This document shows, piece after piece, positions 24,955-40,978 of a stretch of DNA of 64,000 bases (the first letter of the stretch is position 1; each line of letters starts with the position of its first letter). This DNA comes from Novosphingobium sp. JCM 18896 (GTDB taxonomy: Bacteria > Pseudomonadota > Alphaproteobacteria > Sphingomonadales > Sphingomonadaceae), in the NCBI RefSeq assembly GCF_025938095.1, contig NZ_JAPCZF010000006.1, positions 124,001-188,000 of the forward strand. The letters run 5' to 3'. Below the pieces are notes generated by a model. That model had not been told where the DNA came from, made no database searches, and worked only from the letters and a program-made list of their open reading frames with translations. The position numbers and the translations under genes are program-made.

Positions 24955-25308
24955 ATGCGTAGCCAAGCCGAAGTCGCCGCCATGTCCTGCCCGGTCTGCC
25001 AGGTCCCGCTCGCGATGAGCGAGCGTTCGGGGATCGAGATCGACTATTGCCCGCAGTGTCGCGGCGTCTGGCTCGATCGCGGCGAGCTCGACAAGATCAT
25101 CGAGCGCAGCGCGCCCGAGCCACAGACCGCGGCCCAACCCGCGCCGCAGCCGGCGGCGCCGCTCCATCAGTCGGGCGGCAGCGATCCCTGGGCGCCGCGC
25201 GGCTACGACCACGGCGGCTACGGGCATGGGAAGCACGACTACGGTAAGGGCCAGCACAAGCCCTACAAGAAGCGCAAGCACTGGCTGTCCGAACTGTTCG
25301 ACGACTGA
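24955..25308 (+). CDS. TFIIB-type zinc-ribbon protein
   Basis: This 117-residue protein has an N-terminal zinc ribbon (C12-x2-C15 ... C32-x2-C35) and the signature YCPQCRGVWLDRGELDKI of the bacterial zf-TFIIB family. A Pro/Ala-rich linker and a His/Gly/Tyr-rich tail (GYDHGGYGHGKHDYGKG) follow, then a basic patch and an acidic end. The family is widespread and functionally uncharacterised; the His-rich tail may bind metal. ATG 24955 follows GAGGATCC; a TTG one codon earlier is possible. Confidence 0.75.
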   Translation: MRSQAEVAAMSCPVCQVPLAMSERSGIEIDYCPQCRGVWLDRGELDKIIERSAPEPQTAAQPAPQPAAPLHQSGGSDPWAPRGYDHGGYGHGKHDYGKGQHKPYKKRKHWLSELFDD

Positions 25309-25312
25309 ACCC

Positions 25313-25759
25313 TCAGGCTCGGCACCAGTCGCGCCGATGGCCCTGCCACGGCTCGGCCAGGCCTTCGGCGGTCAGCATCGCCCCCAGGCTCTCGCCGCCG
25401 CGCGTGACCACCAGCAGGCGGCGGCCATAGGCATCCTGCGCGCGCGCGATGGGCTGCAAGCTGAAGCCGCCCGCGTTGAGCAGATCGGCGAGGCGCCCGG
25501 CCGCCCGCGCGCCGAGCCGCGCCTCGGCCCGGCAGTGCGGCGACGAGAGTTCGGGGGCGTTGATGTCGGCGAGGCGGATCTTGGTTCCGCGGTACCAGAG
25601 CGTGTCGCCGTCGACGACGCAGGTCACGCGCAGGCCGCCGCCGCATGGCGCGAAATGCGCGGCCTCGCGATCGGCCGGCGCGTGCCTTGGCGCCGCCTCG
25701 CTGGCGGATACGGCGAGGCCGGTCAGGGCGAAGGCGAGCAGGGCTATGGCGGTCTTCAT
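25313..25759 (-). CDS. Secreted thermonuclease-like (SNase domain) protein
   Basis: This 148-residue protein has a signal peptide (MKTAIALLAFALTGLAVSASEAA). The staphylococcal-nuclease fold motif is CVVDGDTLWYRGTKIRLADINAPEL, containing the calcium-binding Asp and an active-site Arg, with GARAAGRLADLL and DAYGRRLLVV following. Cysteines (PCGG, VTCVV, PHC, WCRA) could pair in the periplasm. The likely function is extracytoplasmic nucleic-acid hydrolysis. Its stop is only a few bases from the stop of the zinc-ribbon gene (convergent). Confidence 0.8.
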   Translation of the reverse strand: MKTAIALLAFALTGLAVSASEAAPRHAPADREAAHFAPCGGGLRVTCVVDGDTLWYRGTKIRLADINAPELSSPHCRAEARLGARAAGRLADLLNAGGFSLQPIARAQDAYGRRLLVVTRGGESLGAMLTAEGLAEPWQGHRRDWCRA

Positions 25760-25846
25760 GCCGCCACCCTGCACCGCAGATTGCCGCGCGAGGCCTAGCC
25801 GTTCCCTCCGAAACGGTGCGATAGGCCACGCATTTCCGCGAAAAAC

Positions 25847-26272
25847 CTAGACGAACAGGCTTTCGGGATTGGGCATCGGCTGACGCTTCTGCGCGTTGAC
25901 CAGCGCCAGCACGCAGCGCACGAGCACGAGCACGCCGACCGCGAGCAGCAACAGGAAGCCGATCGCGACGATCATCAGCACCACGCTGATCACGCTGCCC
26001 ACCACGCCGATCCAGAAGGTGCGGATCAGGTACTGGTAGTGCGACGTCTCCCAGGCCTCGTGCGTATCGCCCTTCCAGACGTAGGCCAGCACGACGCCGA
26101 CGATCGCGGTCACGCCGACCACCATCGAGGCGAGGTAGAGCAGGCTGATGATCGTCGGGTGGTTGAATTCGAAGCCGCCGGCTACCGATGGCGGCGAAGA
26201 GGGCGCCGATGAAGGCCCCTGGCCGAGGTCGGCCCGCGGCGCGGGCTGGGCGGAAGGATCGATGTCGCTCAT
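25847..26272 (-). CDS. DUF4870-like integral membrane protein
   Basis: This 141-residue protein has a Pro/Ser-rich N-terminus (AQPAPRADLGQGPSSAP) and three to four membrane helices (IISLLYLASMVVGVTAIVGVVLAYV, then TFWIGVVGSVISVVLMIVAIGFLLLLAVGVLVLVRCVLALVNA). The HYQYLIRTFWIG motif is typical of the DUF4870/Tic20-like family of unknown function. ATG 26272 has AAAGGAG upstream, so longer frames are rejected. It is transcribed alone. Confidence 0.75.
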   Translation of the reverse strand: MSDIDPSAQPAPRADLGQGPSSAPSSPPSVAGGFEFNHPTIISLLYLASMVVGVTAIVGVVLAYVWKGDTHEAWETSHYQYLIRTFWIGVVGSVISVVLMIVAIGFLLLLAVGVLVLVRCVLALVNAQKRQPMPNPESLFV

Positions 26273-26344
26273 GCGCCGGTCTCCTTTGCAGAAGGCCAGT
26301 CTAGCCGCGGCGCAGCGGCAAGTCACGCGCGGTGAAAAACGGGA

Positions 26345-26671
26345 TCAGGCGGCGGTGATCGCCGGTTCGGCGCGGCACAGGCGGATCAGCGCCTCGAGCC
26401 CGGCGTTGTGCAGCGGCCGTGCAAAGCGCAGGCCGACCACGCCCTCGCGCAGCCAGCGCACATGGCCCTCGATCGGATCGGCGCCGGCGATGCGCAGGAC
26501 CATCGGCTCGTCGAGCGCGAAGCTGTCAGTCTTGGAAGCGTGGCTGATGCGGCAGCCGTCGAGCGAGAGTTCGATCAGCAGGCCATCGACGCCGCGACGC
26601 CCGGACTTACCGAGCCGAATCTTGCGGCAGACCGCGAAACGCTTGTGGGCACGAATAGTAAAAACCGTCAC
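26345..26671 (-). CDS. PilZ domain protein
   Basis: This 108-residue single PilZ domain starts with GTG. The basic N-terminal segment (AHKRFAVCRKIRL) corresponds to the RxxxR c-di-GMP-binding motif and IELSLDGCRIS corresponds to the D/N-x-S-x-x-G motif with Glu in place of Asp/Asn. These residues fit c-di-GMP binding, but the substitutions leave that open. As c-di-GMP commonly controls curli and exopolysaccharide, it could connect to the clusters at the start of the window; this is inference. Confidence 0.75.
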   Translation of the reverse strand: MTVFTIRAHKRFAVCRKIRLGKSGRRGVDGLLIELSLDGCRISHASKTDSFALDEPMVLRIAGADPIEGHVRWLREGVVGLRFARPLHNAGLEALIRLCRAEPAITAA

Positions 26672-26798
26672 GATGCGAGCCTACCCCCCGGAAAAACTCG
26701 ACAGATCACTGTCATGATGTGTCACACGAAGGTTAACAATGTCCTGATAATGTCACGCAGGGGGAGTCGGGGTATTTTCGCGACGAGTTTGCCCCTCG

Positions 26799-27110
26799 CT
26801 ATCCTTCGAGCGATTCGACCGCCTGCTTGGCTTCGGCGAGTCCGAGCCCGGTGGCTTCGCGCATCAACTTTATCGCATTGATCTTGTTGCCCCGCGCCAG
26901 CTCGCCGCGAATCTCCGCAAGCTTGTCGGGTGCCAGGTCGCTGGGCGCGCGGGCGGTGGCGACCGGGCGCGCCGGCGTCGCCGTCCCCAGCCCCGCCGGC
27001 GGTGCCGAGAGATCGCGCGCCCGCCCCGCGGACAAGCGCCCCAGCCAGAACACGAAGGCCGCCGCGGCGAGCAGCACGGCGATCGCGGTCGAATCGATGG
27101 TCACGGTCAT
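26799..27110 (-). CDS. Membrane-anchored L7/L12 C-terminal-domain-like protein
   Basis: This 103-residue protein has an N-terminal transmembrane helix (TAIAVLLAAAAFVFWLGRLSAG), a Pro/Ala-rich linker and a C-terminal segment KINAIKLMREATGLGLAEAKQAVESL. That segment closely parallels the bL12 C-terminal domain of this genome's own RplL ([25 protein letters not shown]). The bL12 CTD recruits translation factors on the ribosome. A membrane-tethered copy suggests a docking role, but none is established. It lies just beyond the rpoC terminator on the same strand. Confidence 0.75.
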   Translation of the reverse strand: MTVTIDSTAIAVLLAAAAFVFWLGRLSAGRARDLSAPPAGLGTATPARPVATARAPSDLAPDKLAEIRGELARGNKINAIKLMREATGLGLAEAKQAVESLEG

Positions 27111-27141
27111 ACCCCGGTCTACCACGAGCCGCGCAGGCACG

Positions 27142-27172
27142 AAAAAGCCCCGCCGGATCGCTCCGGCGGGGC
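27142..27172 (-). terminator. Intrinsic terminator of rpoBC
   Basis: GCCCCGCCGG (27147-27156) and CCGGCGGGGC (27163-27172) form a perfect 10-bp stem with a 6-nt loop. On the minus strand it is followed by five T. It lies 26 nt past the rpoC stop. Confidence 0.9.
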
Positions 27173-27197
27173 CTGTTCTTGTAGCGAGGCGTGAGGC

Positions 27198-31481
<4,284 letters not shown>

Positions 31482-31523
31482 GGTTTCAGTCCCTTTGGAG
31501 GGTCAATCTCTGCTGCGAACGGG

Positions 31524-31552
31524 GGAGCGCCACCCGTGCGGGGCGGCGCTCC
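31524..31552 (-). other. Hairpin in the rpoB-rpoC spacer
   Basis: GGAGCGCC (31524-31531) and GGCGCTCC (31545-31552) form a perfect 8-bp stem between the rpoB stop and rpoC start. No T-tract follows. It may be an RNase III processing or mRNA-stability element, as known for the rplL-rpoB spacer of E. coli. Confidence 0.45.
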
Positions 31553-31558
31553 GATCGT

Positions 31559-35719
<4,161 letters not shown>

Positions 35720-36220
35720 GGAGAGGTTTGCCTCTTTGTTGTCGGGCCGGAGAACCGGCGAAAAAATTCATGCCACACGCGGCGTGGCGCAACCGACGCA
35801 GAAAAGGCCACACGGCACACGGCCACCCAAGGGGTGCCATGGCCTGCAGCCTATCGCGTCAGATGATGCCCGATTCGCTTCCTTCGTGGGCGAATCCCCG
35901 CGCATGGATCCGTCTTGCTCGAAGCGGTGAGCGAGAGCGCATATAGATACGCCCCCGAGGCTTGTCAAATCGACCGGCAGACGCAGCCCTGCGACAAGAC
36001 GCGGAACATACCCCGCCAGTTACAAACTAACTGTTCTTACTATATCAGAGATATATAAATAATATTAGAGTATATCTTCGCGTAAATCACGATTTACCGT
36101 GGATCATACTCGATATTACGACGTCAAAATTCGTCAATTCGTCGACAAAACACGCTCAACCCATCGCTTTATCGCATCACGGGGCTTTTCAACCACATCT
36201 GTTCGCCCAAGCTTGAGAGC
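35720..36220. promoter_or_regulatory. Divergent regulatory region between rpoB and the Pro/Ala-rich membrane protein gene
   Basis: This 501-bp stretch has no gene supported. The rpoB-proximal part is GC-rich and contains a 5-bp hairpin AGAGG/CCTCT (35723-35736) that covers the rpoB ribosome site. From 36015 to 36130 the sequence is unusually AT-rich, with a 7-bp inverted repeat AGATATA/TATATCT (36049-36077) and GTAAAT/ATTTAC (36082-36097). These lie 124-172 bp upstream of the divergent gene at 36221 and may be promoter or operator elements. Confidence 0.5.
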
Positions 36221-37312
36221 ATGACACACGCACCCACCCCCATCCTTCGCGCTACCACGGCGATTTGTGCCGTGCTTGCGCTCGGTTCCACCCCCGCCTG
36301 GGCTCAGGAGGTCGCTCCGACGATCGACGTGCCGGCCGCCAGCGCTCCGGCAGCGGCCCAGCCGACAATCGTGCTGCCGAACACGGCCCCGGCCCCTGCC
36401 GCTCCGGTAGCCGCGCCGCCGGTCATGACCTCGCAGCCGATGGTCCAGCAGACGCCGGTCGTCACGCCGCCGCCGGCCGCGATCACCGCCGAGGAAACCG
36501 CGCCGACGCGCGCCGCAGCGGAACGCCCGGCACCGCGCACCGCCGCGCGCACCACGCCGAGGGCCAGCGCCGCACCCGCCCAGGCCGCCGCGGCTCCTGC
36601 AGCCGAACCCGTTCCCGCCGCCCCCGTGACGGCAGATGCCCCGATGTCGCCGGCCGCGTCCGTTCCCCTGACGCAGCCTGCGACCACGCCCCCGCCTGCG
36701 GATACCAGCCTCCAGAATGGCCCGCAGGAGGGGGCGCAAGCTCTCGAAGACAACAGCGCAACGGCCATGGTCGGCGCCGGCGCAGCCCTGCTGCTCGCGC
36801 TCGGTCTCGGCACCTTCGCCGTCACGCGCCGCCGTCGTCGCCACGTAGAGGTCCACGAGGACACCGCCCTGGCAGCACCGGCCACGGTCTATGCCGAACC
36901 CGCCCCGCGTCCGGTCGTCACAGCCCCGGTCGTGGAACCCACGATCGCGCCCCAGCCCGTTGCAGCCCAGTCCGTTGCAGCCATGCCGCTCGACCCGCGC
37001 CGCTCGATCGGCGAGGAAGAACTGGTACCCGCAACCCATCCGGCCGCAGCCAAGCCCGCCGCGTCGCTCGACGGCCCGGTGCCGCAGACCCGCGCCGAAC
37101 GCGACGCGCTGCTCGATCGCATGATTTCGGCCGAACCCGATGCGAGCAATCCGTTCACCTCGCGCAAGGCGCGCCTGCGCCGCGCGCGGATCATCCTGCA
37201 GTCGCGCGAGATTGACGAGAAGAACGCCGCGACCACGCCGTTCGACTGGCGCGCCTACAAGTCGTCGACCAGCAACCCCGCCCCCGCAACTCCCCCGCGG
37301 GTCACGGCCTGA
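36221..37312 (+). CDS. Pro/Ala-rich single-pass membrane protein, unknown function
   Basis: This 363-residue protein has a signal peptide ending AWAQ (about residue 29) and a 150-residue Ala/Pro-rich extracytoplasmic region resembling a cell-wall or periplasm-spanning linker. A transmembrane helix follows (TAMVGAGAALLLALGLGTFAV, about residues 180-200) with RRRRR as stop-transfer. A cytoplasmic tail ends in a conserved-looking charged segment: RAERDALLDRMISAEPDASNPFTSRKARLRRARIIL. That last module, with NPFTSRKARLRRAR, recurs in sphingomonad hypothetical proteins as I recall. Function is unknown. A hairpin follows downstream. Confidence 0.65.
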   Translation: MTHAPTPILRATTAICAVLALGSTPAWAQEVAPTIDVPAASAPAAAQPTIVLPNTAPAPAAPVAAPPVMTSQPMVQQTPVVTPPPAAITAEETAPTRAAAERPAPRTAARTTPRASAAPAQAAAAPAAEPVPAAPVTADAPMSPAASVPLTQPATTPPPADTSLQNGPQEGAQALEDNSATAMVGAGAALLLALGLGTFAVTRRRRRHVEVHEDTALAAPATVYAEPAPRPVVTAPVVEPTIAPQPVAAQSVAAMPLDPRRSIGEEELVPATHPAAAKPAASLDGPVPQTRAERDALLDRMISAEPDASNPFTSRKARLRRARIILQSREIDEKNAATTPFDWRAYKSSTSNPAPATPPRVTA

Positions 37313-37354
37313 AGGTGCGTGTGCCCAACCCCCAAGTCGGGGGATGGGACGAAG

Positions 37355-37380
37355 AAGGCGGCCCCAACCGGGGCCGCCTT
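37355..37380 (+). terminator. Hairpin terminator after the Pro/Ala-rich membrane protein gene
   Basis: The 11-bp arms AAGGCGGCCCC and GGGGCCGCCTT pair perfectly around AACC, 43 nt past the stop. The T-tract is minimal (TT), so termination efficiency is uncertain. Confidence 0.6.
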
Positions 37381-37479
37381 CGCCGCATACAGGACAGCCG
37401 ATTGCTTCGCGCAATATGGGCGGCAAACCCCGGCTTTCCGTAAAACGATCAGCCGCATATCGTTTTTCGATATTATCGA

Positions 37480-37507
37480 TTGACAATAAGGTCGACTCGC
37501 CTTATTG
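37480..37507 (+). promoter_or_regulatory. Promoter/operator of the DUF2975-XRE operon
   Basis: A consensus -35 box TTGACA (37480-37485) overlaps the left arm of a perfect 8-bp inverted repeat, CAATAAGG (37484-37491) and CCTTATTG (37500-37507). The repeat thus occupies the -35 to -10 spacer, with a weak -10 near 37503. ATATCGATAT-like palindromes flank it. Autoregulation by the small XRE protein encoded at the end of the operon is a natural inference. Confidence 0.55.
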
Positions 37508-37540
37508 AATATCGATATCAAGCATATCGGAGAACGATCA

Positions 37541-37681
37541 ATGACCCGCACCACGAACACTTTCGGCGCTTTCGCCTTTGCCGCCCTCGCCGTTTTCGCG
37601 CTCTGGACCTCGACGCTGACCATGCCTCTCGGCACCGCGCCGACCTCGGTCGCCACCGTCGCCGCACCCGCCCTCGCGTGA
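37541..37681 (+). CDS. 46-residue secreted or membrane micropeptide, first gene of DUF2975 operon
   Basis: A short frame from ATG 37541 to TGA 37681 encodes a 46-residue peptide with one hydrophobic helix (FGAFAFAALAVFALWTSTLTM) and an Ala/Thr/Pro tail ending PALA. Its stop overlaps the start of the DUF2975 gene as TGATG, which implies translational coupling. The ribosome site GGAGAACG precedes the ATG. No family is recognised. It could be a real membrane micropeptide or a leader that sets expression of the downstream genes. Confidence 0.6.
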   Translation: MTRTTNTFGAFAFAALAVFALWTSTLTMPLGTAPTSVATVAAPALA

Positions 37682-38211
37682 TGACCTCCGCTGGCGGTCC
37701 TCGCCTCGATCCGCTGCTCGCCCTGGTCAAGCTGATCCTGGCGATTTCGATGGCCGCTTTCCTGGCCCTGGCAGCCGTCATCGCCCTGGCCGCCCCCGCG
37801 CTGTTCCTCTGGCGTGACAAGGTAACGGCCCAGATGGCCGCGCAGGGCGCGCCACCCGAGGCGATCTGGGCGATCGTGGCCGTGCTGCTGCTCGTCTCGG
37901 CGATGTTCGTGCTGGGCTTCTATTTCGTCCGGCACCTCTACCGCATCGTCGCCAGCGTCGGCGAGGGCGATCCCTTCGTCCCGATCAACGCCCGCCGCCT
38001 CAGCGCCATGGCCTGGATCGCGGTGGCCGTGCACGTCATGGCGATTCCCGTGTCGATGATCGGCGAATGGGCGGAGACGCTGTCACCCCGGATCCACTGG
38101 GAAGGCGACATCCCCCTCGCGGGGCTGTTCCTGGCGCTCGTCCTGTTCATCCTCGCCCGCGTCTTCCGCGAAGGCACACGCCTGCGCGAGGAACTGGAAG
38201 GCACCGTCTGA
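37681..38211 (+). CDS. DUF2975 integral membrane protein
   Basis: This 176-residue, four-helix membrane protein has helices around LVKLILAISMAAFLALAAVIALAAPALFLW, AIWAIVAVLLLVSAMFVLGFYFV, MAWIAVAVHVMAIPVSMIG and LAGLFLALVLFILARVFREG. The segment YRIVASVGEGDPFVPINARRL is the DUF2975 hallmark. The family is nearly always followed by a small Cro/CI-type regulator, as here, with a TGATG overlap. Physiological function is unknown; such pairs are suspected to sense membrane state. Confidence 0.85.
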   Translation: MTSAGGPRLDPLLALVKLILAISMAAFLALAAVIALAAPALFLWRDKVTAQMAAQGAPPEAIWAIVAVLLLVSAMFVLGFYFVRHLYRIVASVGEGDPFVPINARRLSAMAWIAVAVHVMAIPVSMIGEWAETLSPRIHWEGDIPLAGLFLALVLFILARVFREGTRLREELEGTV

Positions 38212-38444
38212 TGGGCGACGAAACGACCGAAGGCACGCGCATCCAGGTGAAACTCGACGACCTCCTCCACGCGCGCCGGATGACCCTGACCGAACTGGCC
38301 GAGCGCATCGACATCACGCTCGCCAACCTCTCGATCCTCAAGACCGGCAAGGCCAAGGCGATCCGCTTCTCGACGCTCGAGGCGATCTGCCGCGAGCTCG
38401 AATGCCAGCCCGGCGACCTGCTCGGCTATGACGGCGCAGACTGA
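38211..38444 (+). CDS. Small XRE/Cro-CI family regulator (YozG-like)
   Basis: This 77-residue single helix-turn-helix protein reads IQVKLDDLLHARRMTLTELAERIDITLANLSILKTGKAKAIRFSTLEAICRELECQPGDLLGY. It matches the YozG class that accompanies DUF2975 genes. The start overlaps the DUF2975 stop. It probably binds the inverted repeat in the operon promoter (37484-37507) and represses its own operon. Confidence 0.88.
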   Translation: MGDETTEGTRIQVKLDDLLHARRMTLTELAERIDITLANLSILKTGKAKAIRFSTLEAICRELECQPGDLLGYDGAD

Positions 38445-38453
38445 GACGGCCGG

Positions 38454-39289
38454 CTAGGGAAGCCGAGTCCATGCGGCGACCAGCCGGGACATGAAGGCCA
38501 CGCGCTCGTTCGCCGCGGCATCGACACGCAGCCGCTGGGCTAGGGTGTCGATGCCGATATCGTCGAATTCCGCAATGCCTGCACGCGCGATCGCCGGCAG
38601 CAGGCTGCGCAAGGCCTGTACCAGTTCGCCGTAGCCGGCGGCATCCGCGCCGCCGAAAACCCCCTGCACGGCGTTCATCTCGGGGGCCGGCAGACCGGCA
38701 TGGCGGAATGTCGCATAGAGTCGGCTGCCCATTTCGAGTTCGGTCCCACCCGAGGCAAAGCCCTGGAGCACCCAGTCGCGCGTCCGCACGAAGATTTCCG
38801 AGGGCGGGACCTGCGATATCGAGGTCAGATCGACTTCGAGAAAGGCGATAATGCCGCCCGGGCGCAGAAACTTCGTCAATCTCTCGAGCGTCGCGACCCG
38901 ATCGGGCAAATAAGACAGTATGAAACGGCCAATGATGGCATCGAACGTCCGTTCGGGCGCGAAGTCCGTCAGATCGCCAGCGACGAAGGTGAGGTTGTCG
39001 AGCCCGGCTTCCGCCGCGCCGCGATCTCGATCGACGACGACGCCTGCTCGACCCCGACCACTTTGCCATTCTTGCCGACCAGACGCGCGGCAAGCATGGC
39101 TACGTCGCCCACGCCGGCGCCCAGGTCTAGCACCTCAAGCCCTGGCCGCAGCCCAGCGCGCCGCAGGACATCCTCGGTAAAGCCTTCCAGTTGCAGAGCC
39201 TGCGCGGCCAGTCGCCGCGCTTCCTCGTCCGAATGCCCAAGCGGGTAATCGGCTTCATGCTTAGTGCTATCGTGCGTCGCCATGGTCAT
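38454..39289 (-). pseudogene. Class I SAM-dependent methyltransferase, broken by a one-base frameshift
   Basis: The N-terminal part (from ATG 39289) has the SAM motif EVLDLGAGVGDVAMLAARLVG and the acidic loop VVGVEQA. The frame then shifts within a GCG/CGG-rich run at about 39010-39022 and soon stops. The other frame continues seamlessly with EAGLDNLTFVAGDLTDFAP, FDAIIGRFILSYL and RFLRPGG-like segments to 38454. Restoring one missing base would give a full-length enzyme of about 278 residues. Either a genuine recent inactivation or a sequencing error is possible. It is divergent from a TetR gene, with an operator-like palindrome between them. The substrate is unknown. Confidence 0.8.
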
Positions 39290-39327
39290 CGCTCTCCCTG
39301 CGATTCTTTGGATATAGCTACCTTATC

Positions 39328-39353
39328 ATAAAGAATGAACGATCACTCTTTAT
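39328..39353. promoter_or_regulatory. TetR-type operator between methyltransferase and TetR genes
   Basis: A 26-bp imperfect palindrome (11 of 13 positions paired) has outer arms ATAAAGA (39328-39334) and TCTTTAT (39347-39353) and inner TGA/TCA pairs on the same centre. It lies in the 144-bp AT-rich divergent region 39290-39433. Size and place fit a TetR dimer-pair operator controlling both genes. Confidence 0.65.
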
Positions 39354-39433
39354 TTTTGAACACGATTGCATCATCGGCATCCTACGGACTACGGATGAGC
39401 CTCTGATCGCCGCGAAGGACAGATACCAAGACG

Positions 39434-40045
39434 ATGGCTCGCAGTGCCGAAGCCCTGGCCCGGCGTCAGGAACGATCCGAGTTGCGCCAGGAGCAGGTGC
39501 TCGACGCGGCCGAGACCTGCTTCCTCGCCGAGGGCTTCCACGGCGCCAGCATGTCGCGCATCGCCGCCGCCGCGAAGATGAGCGTCGGCCACATCTACCA
39601 GTATTTCGAAAGCAAGGACGCAATCATCATCGCGCTGTGCGAGCGGCGGTTCGCGGGCTTCGAGCACCTGCTGGTCGCGGTCGAGCAGGACACCCACCTC
39701 GCCCAGGCGGCCGACATCGACGCCTGGCTCGCCCAGTTCGCCTGGTGGATCGATCCGGTCCGCGCGCCGCTGACGCTTGAGATCATGTCCGAGGCCGGAC
39801 GCAACCCCAAGGTCGCCGAAGTCGTGACGCGGATCGACCGGCGCTTCCGCGAGATCATGCGGCGCAGCCTGATCTCGGCCGCCGCCGGCATTCCGGCCGA
39901 GGAGGTCGAGGCCCGGCTCGAGGCGATCGTCATGCTGTCGCACGGCATGACGAGCCGCATCACCGCCGACCGCGACGCCGATCCCGCGCGCCTGCTGGCC
40001 GCGTTCCGCGCGGCGGTGCGCCGGCTGATCGTCGCGCCGGCCTGA
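39434..40045 (+). CDS. TetR/AcrR family transcriptional regulator
   Basis: This 203-residue repressor has its helix-turn-helix around residues 20-60: VLDAAETCFLAEGFHGASMSRIAAAAKMSVGHIYQYFESKDAI. The C-terminal domain (WIDPVRAPLTLEIMSEAGRNPKVAEVV) resembles TetR_C of regulators of efflux or envelope functions. It is divergent from the frameshifted methyltransferase, and the shared 144-bp region contains a strong palindrome. It ends 315 bp before rplJ. Confidence 0.9.
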   Translation: MARSAEALARRQERSELRQEQVLDAAETCFLAEGFHGASMSRIAAAAKMSVGHIYQYFESKDAIIIALCERRFAGFEHLLVAVEQDTHLAQAADIDAWLAQFAWWIDPVRAPLTLEIMSEAGRNPKVAEVVTRIDRRFREIMRRSLISAAAGIPAEEVEARLEAIVMLSHGMTSRITADRDADPARLLAAFRAAVRRLIVAPA

Positions 40046-40139
40046 GGGCGGGCGCGCCACCCGGCTTGACTTTCTGCACCGATTCCGTCAGAGGCCGCGC
40101 CAGACCGGCGGTTCGCTGCCGATCATCCGTCCGAGACAG

Positions 40140-40360
40140 TTGGTGCAGGCTTCCTGCTTAATTCCCAGCCTAGACGGGGAAAAGAGATTCACGGGACGTC
40201 TCGTCCCTGCGGCCCTCCTCTTCGAGAGTGCGGTGCCTCACTGCGTTTCGCGACGCAGCTCCTTCCCCTCAACGGACTCGCCCGCAAGCGCTTTTGCGCG
40301 TGCGGACAACGTAGCCGGCCACGGGGGTTCGCCTCCAAGGCCATTGTGAAGGAGTAAGGC
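40140..40360 (+). ncRNA. Candidate ribosomal protein L10 leader of rplJL
   Basis: The untranslated stretch before rplJ contains several hairpins, including GGGAC/GTCCC (40193-40207) and CTGCGT/ACGCAG (40241-40258). It ends in a strong ribosome site GAAGGAG. Leaders of this type bind L10-L12 and repress translation in many bacteria. The call rests on position, length and structure only; I did not match the full consensus. A TTGACT box at 40066 may be part of the promoter, though no good -10 was found. Confidence 0.5.
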
Positions 40361-40876
40361 ATGGATCGTTCGCAGAAAGCCGAATCGGTCGCCACGCTCA
40401 ACGCGACTTTCAACGAGGTCGGCGTGGTGGTCGTCACCCGCAACCTCGGCATGTCGGTGGCCCAGTCCACCGCCCTGCGCGGAAAGATCCGTGATGCGGG
40501 CGCGACCTACAAGGTTGCGAAGAACCGTCTTGCCAAGCTTGCCATCCAGGACACGGACTACGCGGGACTCGACGAGTTCTTCACGGGTCCGACGGCGATC
40601 GCCTCTTCGGTCGATCCCGTCGCTGCCGCCAAGGCAGTCGTGGACTTCGCCAAGACGACCGACAAGATCGAGATCGTCGGCGGTTCGATGGGCTCGCAGG
40701 TTCTCACCCCCGCCGGTGTCCAGGCTCTCGCCTCGATGCCGTCGCTGGATGAGCTGCGCGCAAAGCTTATCGGCCTCGTTCAGGCACCGGCGACCAAGAT
40801 CGCCCAGCTCTCGACCGCTCCGGCGGCCAAGCTGGCGCGCGTCTTCGGCGCCTATGCCGCGAAGGATGCCGCCTGA
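40361..40876 (+). CDS. rplJ: 50S ribosomal protein L10
   Basis: This 171-residue stalk base protein starts MDRSQKAESVATLNATFNEVGVVVVTRN and has the conserved VAKNRLAKLA and FTGPTAIASS segments and the C-terminal helix that binds L12 dimers. It is followed by rplL after 102 nt. The normal upstream partners (rplK, rplA, nusG) are not in this window on the same side; a TetR gene precedes instead. Confidence 0.97.
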   Translation: MDRSQKAESVATLNATFNEVGVVVVTRNLGMSVAQSTALRGKIRDAGATYKVAKNRLAKLAIQDTDYAGLDEFFTGPTAIASSVDPVAAAKAVVDFAKTTDKIEIVGGSMGSQVLTPAGVQALASMPSLDELRAKLIGLVQAPATKIAQLSTAPAAKLARVFGAYAAKDAA

Positions 40877-40978
40877 GGCATTCCGGGGGCAACCCCGGTC
40901 CTCAGAAGCAAGACTTTCAACGATTTACCGATCAGCGCCATTCAGGACTGACCGGACACACAACTAGGAGTAAGCATC

